This document shows positions 48,102-59,879 of a DNA stretch of 64,000 bases, one piece after another (position 1 is the first letter of the stretch; every line of letters starts with the position of its first letter). The DNA is from Megaustenia siamemsis (taxonomy: Eukaryota > Mollusca > Gastropoda > Stylommatophora > Ariophantidae): assembly GCA_032433765.1 (NCBI GenBank), contig JAVIAB010000124.1, positions 77,122,119 to 77,186,118 on the forward strand, written 5' to 3'. Position numbers and translations under genes: made by a program. The notes under the pieces were generated by a model. It did no database searches and was not told the origin of the DNA. It saw only the letters and a list, made by a program, of their open reading frames with translations.

Positions 48102-48358
48102 GAGCCGCGATAGCTCAGTGGTTAGTGAACTGGACTACAAAGGACAAGAGTTAGGGTTCGATCCCAACCGACAGTTTCCGGTTCACCCAACCTTTAATGG
48201 GTACCGGATTTTTTTTTGTGTGGGAAAGTAAAGCGGCACGGACGTAATACCGACCACATTACCCCAAAAAATCATGTGCCGAAGGTCTGTAAAATTTATG
48301 GTCACTAACACCATATTCTCTATACGCCACTTGGCGTGATGGGGGTACTTTACTTTTT
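48102..48358 (+). mobile_element. tRNA-derived SINE, copy 2, full length, 15-base target duplication
   Basis: Flanked by the identical CACTTTCAGCATAGG at 48087-48101 and 48359-48373. The tRNA-like head has GATAGCTCAGTGG (A box) and GGGTTCGATCCC (B box). The body has TTTAATGGGTACCGG, AAAGTAAAGCGGCACGG, and TACGCCACTTGGCG. The 3' end is GGGGGTACTTTACTTTTT. It shows the empty TTAA site for the piggyBac at 6053. Confidence 0.95.
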
Positions 48359-48451
48359 CACTTTCAGCATAGGTTCTGCTGGGTGACTTGGGTTGATCCA
48401 AGTAACAACTGAAGAACGGCTTATGATTCTCATATTCTTGCTGCCTTGTTT

Positions 48452-48848
48452 CGATGTGAATCATGGACAATAGGACAACAAACAAGAAAATCACTGGAGT
48501 CTGTAGAAATGTGGATTTACAGAAGAATGTTGAGAATACCATGGACCAGCTTAGAAGAGAAATGAAAACGTTCTGAAAGAGGCCAAAGCAAAAAGAGAAC
48601 TCATTTCCAATATTAGGAAGAAACAATCATCATTTTTGGCCATGTAATGAGAAGAGAACAACTGGAATATATTGTAACAAATGGAAAAATTGAGGGACGA
48701 AGAGATAGAGTAAAGCAAAGAGAACAAATACCAGACAGCTTAAGAGAATGGCTTGGCAGAAGGTCAAGAACAGAAATGATAAATAACTGCCGAGATCGAA
48801 AATTGTGGAGAGACGTGATCACCCACGCCAGCAGGGCTGGTACTTTCC
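48452..48848 (+). mobile_element. LINE family A, copy 4
   Basis: Starts GAATCATGGACAATAGGAC and ends AGCAGGGCTGGTACTTTCC. It encodes pieces of the GHVMRREQ region. Frame-broken. Confidence 0.85.
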
Positions 48849-49225
48849 AATGATGTTTCGTTGATTGAGGTTTGGTTTCTGTTTTTGTTTGTTCCAATGT
48901 ACACTCTTTAGAAGTTAGAGATTGAATTAGTGCTAGGAAACAATGTCAATACAAAGATTCGTCAACAATGTTGACCGATGACAGATGAGAAACTACGATG
49001 ACATAAATTATAGTCGATTTTAACCTGAAAGTGTAATAAGTATCAACATGGCATCTTGTATATGTGAACTTCATATGTGGTCTTTAAAAAATCAGTTTAT
49101 AATACCAGGTATAAGTTATAAGTAGAACATATCATAGCATGAACATGAAGATTTGAGTTTTACACGTCTTCTCACTCACACTCATACTCAAAACTACACT
49201 AAACTACAGTACTAGTACTGAGTAC

Positions 49226-49562
49226 TACAGACTTCAGTGATTTTCTTGTCTATTGTCCTATTCATAGCCTATTGTCCATGATTCACATCTATATGTCAAG
49301 ACTGGCTCTACATAACATTTAAGAACTCTTTTTCTTGTTTTTTCTGTCAAAAATGGAGTGTATAGTATCTTCCTCATTTTTTGGAAAGCTGCTTTTGCCT
49401 GAGCTATTCTGCATCTCACTTCTGTTGTAATGAACAGTAATGTACATCTTCCGTCTGATGTTAACAAAGTTCCCAAATATTTTAATTTATTTACCTGTTT
49501 TAATATTGTTCCACTTGTCTTTATTTTGCACTGAGGTGATGTCTTTTTCTTTGTTGTTAATC
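49226..49562 (-). mobile_element. LINE family A, inverted internal segment
   Basis: The minus strand carries LLTSDGRCT, RCRIAQAKAAFQKMRKILY and KCYVEPVLTYRCESWTIG, as in copies 1 and 3. The segment lacks the 3' end. Confidence 0.82.
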
Positions 49563-49599
49563 ATGTATCACCACAATAATAGAAATCATGGCTACAACG

Positions 49600-50125
49600 T
49601 TAAGGGGGATTCCAGTGGAAAACCCTCGTTCGGTAGGGGACATCATGTGCTACAGGTGATACCTGATTGTCATCAAGCTGCTATAAGCAAAATAAAAATA
49701 AAACAACTCTAAAAATAGGTACTTGGAATGTGAGAACACTCATGCAGAAAGGTAAACTGGAAAACATCAAACAAGAAATGAAAAGAATGGGTTTACATTT
49801 ATTGGGACTTTGTGATACACTGGATCAGGGGAGATATATTCTGATGAACATAAAATGATCTATTCTTGAGGTACTGAACATCAAAGAGGAGTAGGTATCA
49901 TCTTGGATGCAGAAAGAGCAAGAACAGTGAAAGGCTTCTACCCAATATCTGACAGAGTCCTTTTAGTGTAATTGAATGAAAAGCCAAAAGACATAAATCT
50001 CATACAAGTTTATGCACCAACAGCAGACAGTCTATAGGAAACAGCTGATAAATTTCACGAGTTAAATAAGGCACTTCGTGAATGCAAACCACATGAAAAC
50101 ACCATAGTTGTAGGGTTATAGCTAT
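49600..50125 (+). mobile_element. LINE family A, 5' region with AP endonuclease
   Basis: Encodes KIGTWNVRTLMQKGKLENIK, LLGLCDT, GVGIILDAERARTVKGFYPI and INLIQVYAPTADS, the N-terminal APE-type endonuclease of LINEs. Several stops are present. It lies head-to-head with the inverted segment at 49226-49562. Confidence 0.82.
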
Positions 50126-50164
50126 ACTTCAGCTTAATAAATTAATTTCTTTTAAAAAGTTCAT

Positions 50165-50400
50165 TCACTCATTGGGTGCCGTCTCCACATCAAAGGGTGG
50201 TTACCATGGAGTGTCATTTTACTCTGTCTCTTGTCTTGATGGTGTATGTTATCATAGGCTCACCTGTCCACCTTTTGATGTTATCAGTCCTCTTTAGTCT
50301 TGGTCTGCCTCTGTCTCATCTACCTTGTACCTTTCCTTCCAAGATGACTTTTGGTAGAGTATTGTGTATCTTCACATGTCCAACAAATTTTGGTTGTCTT
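50165..50400 (-). mobile_element. LINE family F fragment
   Basis: The plus strand shows ATTGGGTGCCGTCTCCACAT and CTTGATGGTGTATGTTATCA, the complement of the family F 3' region seen at 13650-13760. Confidence 0.6.
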
Positions 50401-52350
50401 GTTTGAATTTTGTTACATTTAAAAAATTGGCACCACCAATAAAAAATATAAGAATGATCCCGCACTTATTGTGTTATCATTATATGATTATCTTATAGGT
50501 GGCTGTTCTCTAAATCAATTGTCATTTATTGTGTACTAACAATTCATATTTTGAGAAAAAGAAAGACATGGGCCAAAATAGCAGACATCGCTTGGACTGA
50601 AATCAATGAGTGACTCAAAGCTGACTGATTGTATCAGGATTATTAAACCAGAACTTATCATGATCCTGCTTCACCATTCTGAGTGACTCTGGTATCAGAC
50701 TAACCCGCCTGACCAAATGATTATTGATTGAGAAGAGGTGGCAAATCCAGTAGCCAAAAACTTATGTGCTGAAGTCAGATTTATATTGGGCTAAATCTAT
50801 CTATCTATTATCCTTTCGAGCTGAAGACGACACATAGGGCAGAACCAAAATCTCAAAAACAGAAACCTTGCGTGCCAGAGTGGCACATATTGCAGAGATC
50901 ACTGCTTTAAAATATATGGCGCTGTTTCCAAAACAATACTTTTTTTACAATGACAGCTTGTCAAGCCATCGATCAACCTCCTTACTTCTCTTACGACATG
51001 CCTGGAAGGTCACAGTGTCACTATTCTTTACTTCCCTCATAATGAGGCCCCGGTAATACGCAGGCATTGGGCTAAAGGCTCGCTGTTAATCATAGAATGT
51101 TGCTACACTCAAAAATTGAGTTTAAAAAAGTGAAATAATGACTTATTTAAAGTATGTTTTGTTCGTGGAACAATCATTAGTGCTAAGGTCCATAATTAAT
51201 TCAATAAAACTTTTATAATTTATACTTGACAGATAATGTGATTGGTTTCCACTGTTATCATGAAAAAGGAGAACAAGGTATTGTTTTGTCTGTTTAGTCT
51301 TTTACGAATATTATGAAATATTTTGAAATTATTCAGTATTCTAAGCATCATACAGTAGGGCCTGATACTTCAAGTTACTCTAACTTTAAATGTTCCAGAG
51401 TTAAAATGCTAAATTGAGAGAATGTTTATCCATAGTTCAAACAATGCTGCTACATTTGAAATGCACATACATAGATGCTCTGAACAATATCATCTTTTGA
51501 TGCATTCAATGCCATTCTTGTCTTTTTTTTTGGTGTGTTTGGTCATACATGACCACTGTCTATCAACTAGAGCATCCAAGAAGCATCTGGAAGTAGTGAA
51601 ACCTAAGAGGAAGATTGTAGTATCAGTAATTTAAATAAAAAAAGAACTTATCATGAAGCGTGAAAGTAGTACATGTGTGGCAAGCTTAGAAAAGAAATAA
51701 AGTGAACCAAGATCCACAACTATTAGTGCCTAGAGGCAGAAGAAAGAAGTACAGCATGTTGGTGGGATCTCCCCTTTCCAAACAGCAACCTTTCTCTTCC
51801 TCTCCATTATCCACATGAGACATTACCACTCCTTACTATTTCACAATTTTCATTTATTATCTCATGTTTAAGTATTTTATTTATTTTTTAATGTTTTAAT
51901 TTATCATTTAATTGTCTTATCTTTGCCTTCAATTATGTGTGCTTGCTGTTTAAGTTGGTCAAAATAGGAATTGTTTAGTGTCTGGAAACAGATTAATTCA
52001 CTTGTCAATGTTTTTAATGAAGAAAATGTATTCAGGTTAATCAGTTCAGAATTTGAATGGCCTCCTTAAACAAATTAAGTTCAAAGCATGAGGCTTCACT
52101 GTTTATCCCAAATGTGACCTTAATAGAGTTGACTGCAGTCACTGACTCTCATATTGCATCTGCAGACATCAAAGCCAGTGAACTAAAGCTGACAGTTTTT
52201 TTTTTTCCATTTTCACATGATCATCCCAAAAAGCAGGGTAGGTTAATATGGCTGAAAGTGGGAAGGCAAATCTGGCCTAAAAATGTTAAGTTTTTGATAT
52301 GTTAGCTACAAGAGCACAAATATTGCAGCCACAGGGAGCAAGATGTCCAC
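50401..52350. other. Spacer, no gene recognised
   Basis: A short family E tail (CTATCTATCTATTATCCTTTC) lies at 50795-50820. The rest has no supported exon or repeat family. Confidence 0.35.
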
Positions 52351-55300
52351 CAGCAACTGGGTTGAGAGTGGTCAACAACACACAGTCAACTGGGCTGAGT
52401 GGTCAGCAACACACAGCCAACTGGGCTGAGAGTGGTCAACAACACACAGTCAACTGAACTGAGGGTGGTAAACATCATACAGTCAACTGGGCTGAGAGTT
52501 GTCAACAACACACAGTCTACTGGGCTGAGAGTGGTCAGCAACTCAAAGTCAAGTGGGCTGAGAGTGGTCAACAACACACAGTCAAGTGGGCTGAGAGTGG
52601 TCAACAACACACAGTCTACTGGGCTGAGAGTGGTCAACAACACACAGTCAAGTGGGCTGAGAGTGGTCAACAACACACAGTGGTTAATACAACCACACCG
52701 GTAGTACGAATGGGAGCTGATGAGGTGACCAGGGACAAGTTGATGACATACCTCGGAGTTAAGTTTGATCGCAGCCTGTGTTTTCGGGACCACGTCGACC
52801 ATGTGATAACAAAATCCCGCAAAGGATTAGCCGCCTTGAAGGTCATGGCAGCTGCCAACATCGAGCAGAGGCTACTTACTCTTCTGTTCCAGGGATTAGT
52901 CCTCACACCAATCGAGTATGCCCTGGCCATTCTTACTGTCAGTACGACTCAAATTGATAGGCTGGAGAAAATACAAAATGAAGCCATGCGCATTATCCTG
53001 GGATGTACGAGGGACACTCCCTGTGTAGCAATGAGGTATCTTCTTGACTTTCCAACCATGGATGACAGAATTAAGATCTGGAGAGCACGAGCATACCTGA
53101 AGATTAGTACAGATACAGAGCATCCATTGCACCACGTGCTCAACACAGAGAAAGGTACCAGGCTAAAAAGAGGCAAATCATGGGTGGGCCGGGCAGAAGA
53201 TGTCATCAAACAGGTCTGTGGGCTTACCAATATCAGCGTTGGTGAGGAGTGGATACCGGTGCCTACGTCATTCAAGGGAACTTTCTCATGTATTGTCACA
53301 CTCGACAGGAAAAGTAGGGAACAGAACCCGGTCGTGGTTAATGCTGAGGTCAACGGTCTCATCTGCGATAATAATGATGAGAAAGATGCAGTCATCTATA
53401 CAGACGGATCTGTAAGACGACACCAAAGAAGTGCATGGGCATTTACAGCAGGCAGAATAGCCAAGGAAGACAGTGGTGCATACGCCATGACCACGAGTAG
53501 CATGACAATGGAGGTGATGGCAGTGACCAAGGCATTCAAATGGTTAGAGTCACAAGACTACATCCACGCATGTATACTGAGTGATTCGATGAGCATGATT
53601 AAAAAAAGTGGAGGCGGGCTATGTACGCATGCAATGGGTAGAGTCGTTGCAGAAATCCAAAATACGTAAGGTCACCTTTGTCTATGTCCCTGGACATGCG
53701 GGAGTACGGGGAAATGAGAGAGCGGACAGGTTGGCTAGCTGTGCTGTCGTTGAGGACGGGCAACCGATGGATCGGGCGGACATCATCAATGCCCTTCGAG
53801 ATGTTGGAAGAGCACAGGACTTCGACAAACACAGATCAACGTCACTTCTTCGGATGATGGAAATGGGAGTTAAGATGGGCACAGCCAGAAATGAGAAACT
53901 TGGTAGCCGTGTAAGAAGACTTATCAACCAACATAGAACTGGAGTCGTCAGTCGATGGACACTGAGGGAATTGCTGAGGAGGGGATCTGAGCACCTATGG
54001 ACATGTTCGGAGTGTAATGATGATGACCCGCAAATAACTCAATAACTCAATAACACAGTCAACTGGGCTGAGAGTGGTCAACATCACACAGTCAACTGAG
54101 CTGAGAGTGGTAAACATCATACAGTCAACTGGGCTGAGTGGTCAGCAACACACAGCCAACTGGGCTGAGAGTGATCAACAACACACAGTCAAGTGGGCTG
54201 AGAGTGGTCAACAACACACAGTCTACTGGGCTGAGAGTGGTCAACAACACACAGTCAACTGGACTGAGAGTGGTAAACATCATACAGTCAACTGGGCTGA
54301 GTGGTCAGCAACACACAGCCAACTGGGCTGAGAGTGGTCAACAACACACAGTCAAGTGGGCTGAGAGTGGTCAACAACACACAGTCTACTGGGCTGAGAG
54401 TGGTCAACAACACACAGTCAACTGGGCTGAGAGTGGTAAACATCATACAGTCAACTGGGCTGAGTGGTCAGCAACACACAGCCAACTGGGCTAAGAGTGG
54501 TCAACAACACATAGTGAACTGAGCTGAGAGTGGTCAACAATACACAGTCAAGTGGGTTGAGAATGGTCAACAACACACAGTCTACTGGGCTGAGAGTGGT
54601 CAACAACACATAGCGAACTGAGCTGAGAGTGGTCAACAACACATAGCGAACTGAGCTGAGAGTGGTAAACAACACACAACCAAATGGACTGAGAGTGGTC
54701 AGCAACACACAACCAACTGGGCTGAGAGTGGTCAGCAACACACAGTCAACTAGCCTGAGAGTGGTCAGCAACACACAACCAAATGGACTGAGAGTGGTCA
54801 GCAACACACAACCAACTGGCCTGAGAGTGGTCAGCAACACACAACCAAATGGACTGAGAGTGGTCAGCAACACACAACCAAATGGACTGAGAGTGGTCAG
54901 CAACATACAACCAACTGGACTGAGAGTGGTCAGCAACACACAACCAACTGGACTGAGAGTGGCCAGCAACATACAACCAACTGAACTGAGAGTGGTCAGC
55001 AACACACAACTAAATGGACTGAGAGTGGTCAGCAACACACAACCAAATGGACTGAGAGTGGTCAGCAACACACAACCAACTGGACTGAGAGTGGTCAGCA
55101 ACACACAACTAAATGGACTGAGAGGGTTAGCAACAAACAACCAACTGGGCTGAAAGTGGTCAGCAACACACAGTCAACTGGCCTGAGAGTGGTCAGCAAC
55201 ACACAACCAAATGGACTGAGTGATCAGCAACACACAACCAAATGGACTGAGAGTGGTCAGCAACACACAACTAAATGGACTGAGAGGGTTAGCAACAAAC

Positions 55301-56620
55301 AACCAACTAGGCTGAGAGTGGTCAGCAACACACAGTCAACTGGCCTGAGAGTGGTCAGCAACACACAACCAAATGGACTGAGAGTGGTCAGCAACACACA
55401 ACCAAATGGACTGAGAGTGATCAGCAACACACAACCAAATGGACTGAGAGTGGTCAGCAACACACAACTAAATGGACTGAGAGGGTTAGCAACAAACAAC
55501 CAACTGGGCTGAGAGTGGTCAGCAACACACAGTCAACTGGCCTGAGAGTGGTCAGCAACACACAGTCAACTGGGCTGAGAGTGGTCAGCAACACACAGTC
55601 AACTGGCCTGAGAGTGGTCAGCAACACACAACCAACTGGACTGAGAGTGGTCAGCAACACACAACTAAATGGACTGAGAGTGGTCAGCAACACACAACCA
55701 AATGGACTGAGAGTGATCAGCAACACACAACCATATGGACTGAGAGTGGTCAGCAACACACAACTAAATGGACTGAGAGGGTTAGCAACAAACAACCAAC
55801 TGGGCTGAGAGTTGTCAGCAACACAGTCAACTGGCCTGAGAGTGGTCAGCAACACACAACCAAATGGACTGAGAGTGATCAGCAACACACAACCAAATGG
55901 ACTGAGAGTGGTCAGCAACACACAACTAAATGGACTGAGAGTGGTCAGCAACACACAACCAACTGGACTGAGAGTGGCCAGCAACATACAACCAACTGAA
56001 CTGAGAGTGGTCAGCAACACACAACTAAATGGACTGAGAGTGATCAGCAACACACAACCAAATGGACTGAGAGTGGTCAGCAACACACAACCAAATGGAC
56101 TGAGAGTGGTCAGCAACACACAACCAACTGGACTGAGAGTGGCCAGCAACATACAACCAACTGAACTGAGAGTGGTCAGCAACACACAACTAAATGGACT
56201 GAGAGTGGTCAGCAACACACAACCAAAGGGACTGAGAGTGGTCAGCAACACACAACCAAATGGACTGAGAGTGGTCAGCAACACACAACCAAATGGACTG
56301 AGAGTGGCCAGCAACACACAACCAACTGGACTGAGAGTGGCCAGCATTATACAACCAACTGAACTGAGAGTGGTCAACAACACACAACCAACTGGTCTGA
56401 GAGGGGTCAGCAACACACAGTCAACTGGGCTGAGAGTGGCCATCAACACACAGTCAACTGGACTGAGAGTGGTCAGCAACACAACCAACTGAACTGAGAG
56501 TGGCCAGCAACATACAACCAACTGGACTGAGAGTGGTCAGCAACACACAACCAACTGAACTGAGAGTGGTCAGCAACACACAACCAACTGGGCTGAGAGT
56601 GGTCAGCAACATATAGCCAA
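52351..56620. repeat. 33-base minisatellite, about 2.9 kb, split by a LINE
   Basis: Unit of the form CTGAGAGTGGTCAGCAACAC followed by ACAACCAACTGGA. It occupies 52351-52681 and 54053-56620. Early copies carry AGTCAACTGGG, later ones AACCAAATGGA, with higher-order blocks, for example recurring GTTAGCAACAAACAACC. Because 33 is 11 codons, long open frames on both strands (GLRVVSNTQPN or CVLLTTLSPFG) run through it and should not be called genes. Confidence 0.97.
52682..54052 (+). mobile_element. LINE family B, copy 3, inserted in the 33-base minisatellite
   Basis: A 5'-truncated insertion with ACACAGT repeated at both ends (52675-52681, 54053-54059) and an ACTCAATA tail. The upper frame reads DKLMTYLGVKFDRSLCFRDH, ALAILTVSTTQIDR, IYTDGSVRRHQRSAWAF and LSDSMSMI. 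A frame change near 53610-53670 then gives YVPGHAGVRGNERADRLAS and a C-terminal SECNDDDPQITQ. Thus RT C-terminal region plus RNase H, near-intact with one frameshift. Confidence 0.92.
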
Positions 56621-56803
56621 CTGCATGTATCCAATCGACAAGCAAGAGTTGATCCAGACCCTATTTCACCAATGGTGCTAATGGAAACAAACTAACCTGG
56701 TTGTCAAGCAAGTAGGGATAGAAAAGGGAATGCAAATCTTGTACAAAAAAGTGCCATGTCAAAGGTGGATGTGTTGGGCTGAAAAGTGCAGTTATCCTGG
56801 CTT

Positions 56804-56956
56804 GAAGAATGTGAGATCAATGTAACCATGATTTGAAGAATGTGAGATCAATGTAACCATGATTTGAAGAATGTGAGATCAATGTAACCATGATTTGAAG
56901 AATGTGAGATCAATGTAACCATGATTTGAAGAATGTGAGATCAATGTAACCATGAT
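56804..56956. repeat. 31-base tandem repeat, 5 copies
   Basis: The unit is GAAGAATGTGAGATCAATGT followed by AACCATGATTT. Copies are nearly identical. Confidence 0.95.
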
Positions 56957-56979
56957 GATCAATATGTTTGCTATTTCAG

Positions 56980-57030
56980 TAAATCTAAGTGAACAGTGTT
57001 ACCAGGAAGAGAAGCAACGATTTGAGGAAG
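56980..57030 (+). CDS. Exon of an unidentified plus-strand gene
   Basis: After TTTGCTATTTCAG, 51 bases read (with one base carried in) NLSEQCYQEEKQRFEE, ending before GTATGT in phase 1. A charged, probably helical segment. I do not recognise the family. Support comes from the splice signals and the phase match with the exon at 59350. Confidence 0.55.
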
Positions 57031-57639
57031 GTATGTTAATTGAATACCAAACTTGAATTTTGTGTGTATCATAAAGATTAATATTATTGTGTAGAGGCTA
57101 GTACACACATACACAGACTGTGTTCCAATCTTTTGTACTGAGTATCAGTGAGTTTACTTTGTGTACAGTAATACTGATCCTTTCAGAAAATAGTTATTGT
57201 GTTTTTGAATCATCATAATTAAGTTACATGAAACAAATGAGAAAGATTTTGGTTGTGAAATTGCCATTTTAAGTTAAAATTTGATAGTGTTATTGGCAAG
57301 TACCAGCTCTGAGGTCCTCTCCAATGACTGACCTGACATCATGCTACATTATAACTGAAGAGATGATTTGCTGTAAAGTGAGGTTTCTTGTATCTAACCA
57401 GTTGTGGTTCTATATAAATTGATTACTCTGATGTGTCTTCACCTTGTCTTGATAGAGGAATTGTGTGCTACAGTTTATATCAGTGGTAGGATTTCCCAAC
57501 CCAGACAGGTTGTAGGGTTGTGACCAGATAAAGATGCAAACATGTTGAAATTACATGGCACTGGGGTCAAGGGCATCAGATCACAGGCTTCTGGACCCAT
57601 AACAACAATATCATTGACCAGAACAAAAAAGTTGGGTCT

Positions 57640-58021
57640 GAAAAGTGTTCCTTGTTGCAGTTTCCTCATATTCCAAGTCCAGCTTGCTGCCAGAGCTATT
57701 GAGTTAAGTGCTCTGTGCACACCATGAGCTGTGTCTTTCATCCATTTTGATTGTGTTTCAATATTCCAATTGCTTACGATGTATGATGATATCGATTGAC
57801 AGGGAACAGATGGGTGTGTTCACTTTCTGTGCGATTTTGCCTTTTGTCTTTTGGCATGTGCTAATACTGCTATGATGGGGACTGCAGCTACCTGTCTTTG
57901 TTTGGGAAATGAGATATTAATTCGGATGATTCCACTGGCACAGGCGGTTGAGGAATTATGGATTTTCATTCATTTGCAGTGATACCAGGGCCTTCCATAC
58001 CATAACCATAACAACAACAAC
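57640..58021 (+). mobile_element. Retroposon R, copy 5
   Basis: It runs from AAAGTGTTCCTTGTTGCAG to GGGCCTTCCATACCATAACC and then a CATAACAACAACAACA tail. This resembles the CAA tail of the LINE at 17851, which may supply its mobility. Confidence 0.8.
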
Positions 58022-58154
58022 ATGGTCTGGACCTAATGTAACAGTGCTTTATAATTGTCACAGGAGACATAACAATATAAAAGAAGAAAGTGATGTAGTG
58101 CTTATCCTGTGCAGTCCCTCTAGACAACAAGAGTGCCAGGCCGCTTGCCTCCAA

Positions 58155-59045
58155 AGGTAGTACACTACCTCCAAATGGGACACCCTAACTCTAAAGGGAA
58201 CACCCTACCTCCAAATGGGACACCCTAACTCTAAAGTTAGCACTCTACCTCCAAATAGGATACCCTCACTCTAAAGGGAGCACCCTACCTCCAAATGGGA
58301 TACCCTAACTCTAAAGGGAGCACCCTACCTTCAAATGGGATACCCTAACTCTAAAGGGAGCACCCTACCTCCAAATGGGACACCCTAACTCTAAAGTTAG
58401 CACCCGACCTCCAAATGGGACACCCTAACTCTAAAGTAAGCACCCTACCTCCAAATGGGACACCCTAACTCTAAAGTTAGCACCCTACCTCCAAATGGGA
58501 CACCCTAACTCTAAAGTTAGCACCCTAACTCCAAATGGGACACCCTAACTCTAAAGTTAGCAACCTACCTCCAAATGGGACACCCTAACTCTAAAGTTAG
58601 CACCCTACCTCCAAATGGGACACCCTAACTCTAAAGTTAGCACCCTACCTCAAATGGGACACCCTAACTCTAAAGTTAGCACCGACACCCTAACTCTAAA
58701 GTTAGCACCCTACCTCCAAATGGGACACCCTAACTCTAAAGTTAGCACCCTACCTCCAAATGGGACACCCTAACTCTAAAGTTAGCACCCTACCTCCAAA
58801 TGGGACATCCTAACTCTAAAGTTAGCACCCTACCTCCAAATGGGACACCCTAACTCTAAAGTTAGCACCGACACCCTAACTCTAAAGTTAGCACCCTGCC
58901 TCCAAATGGGACACCCTAACTCTAAAGTTAGCACCCTACCTCCAAATGGGACACCCTAACTCTAAAGTTAGCACCCTACCTCCAAATGGGACATCCTAAC
59001 TCTAAAGTTAGCACCCTACCTCCAAATGGGACATCCTAGCTCTAA
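58155..59045. repeat. 40-base minisatellite, about 22 copies, with a hairpin
   Basis: A dimeric unit: CACCCTACCTCCAAATGGGA plus CACCCTAACTCTAAAGTTAG. The second half contains the inverted repeat CTAACT-CTAA-AGTTAG. Two copies are shortened to CACCGACACCCTAACTC. It lies in the intron between the exons at 56980 and 59350. Confidence 0.95.
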
Positions 59046-59349
59046 AGGATCCAACCAATACTTCCCAACATATGATGAAAAGAGGAAACATTGGCAGCCA
59101 TCACCAGTGCCCTACCTGACAAGGTGTATGGAGATGCTGCCATTCTGGGCCAGTGTTTTCTTTATTTAAGACTGATATTTACAAGTGTGTGCAGAAGAAG
59201 AATAGTCTTGCAATTATAGTCCTTTTTTTTTTTAAAGACGAGGGTGGGCAAACTGGTTCTAAAAAATGCTGACTAAGACTGATTTCTAAAAGTGTATGCA
59301 AAAGAAGAGTTGTCTTGGAATGATAATGTTGTTTTTTTTTATTTTGCAG

Positions 59350-59420
59350 GTCGAGACATTACATGGACTCCGAGAAATAAACGACCAGAAAGACTTAGAG
59401 AAAGTATCAAAGAGGTTGAG
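59350..59420 (+). CDS. Second exon of the unidentified plus-strand gene
   Basis: A long T tract and TTTTGCAG precede 71 bases that complete the split Gly codon and read GRDITWTPRNKRPERLRES then IKEVE, ending in phase 0 before GTACAT. The join with 56980-57030 keeps one frame. No further exon was found in the window, so the gene continues elsewhere or is a relic. Confidence 0.55.
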
Positions 59421-59639
59421 GTACATATAAAATGCTCATCACAATTTTCCAAATTGTTATTTATATTGTTTCTAATCATGTAGAAATAGTGTTTATGTGG
59501 AGAATGGGATAGTGTTTGTATAATTATTTTTTGTATTATTATTTTGTTAAACTGAAAGTTGTGGTAATTAGGCAGACTTGGATTGCTAAGAAAAATCATG
59601 TCAAGAACAAGGAGAGAGAGATTGCAGGCGATTAAGAGA

Positions 59640-59740
59640 GAAGATACTAGATAGCTTAGTGTTGTGGCATGGTAAACTGTCAACAACAGAATTGATATTT
59701 TGTTATTTTATTCATGTTATGGTACATGATGATATGAATT
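59640..59740 (+). mobile_element. LINE family G 3' end, short
   Basis: TAGATAGCTTAGTGTTGTGG and ACTGTCAACAACAGAATTGA, then a TATGGTACATGATG tail region. Confidence 0.65.
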
Positions 59741-59879
59741 GCTAGTTTGATATGATATCATCAGTCAAACTTGGTAAATATGAAACAAACGAGGCACAAA
59801 AAAGTGTGAGAGAGAATGGTTGTCATTAAATAAGAAAGTCAAGCTGGTCACTGGCAACAAAACAAGATACACACTTAGT

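Noticed and set aside
54451..56521. Very long repetitive frames (up to 355 codons) such as CVLLTTLSPFG repeats
   Set aside because: The 33-base minisatellite is open in several frames on both strands; it is not protein-like.
58155..59045. Interstitial telomere repeat (CCCTAA-like words)
   Set aside because: ACCCTAACTC words are part of a 40-base dimeric unit and never form TTAGGG runs.
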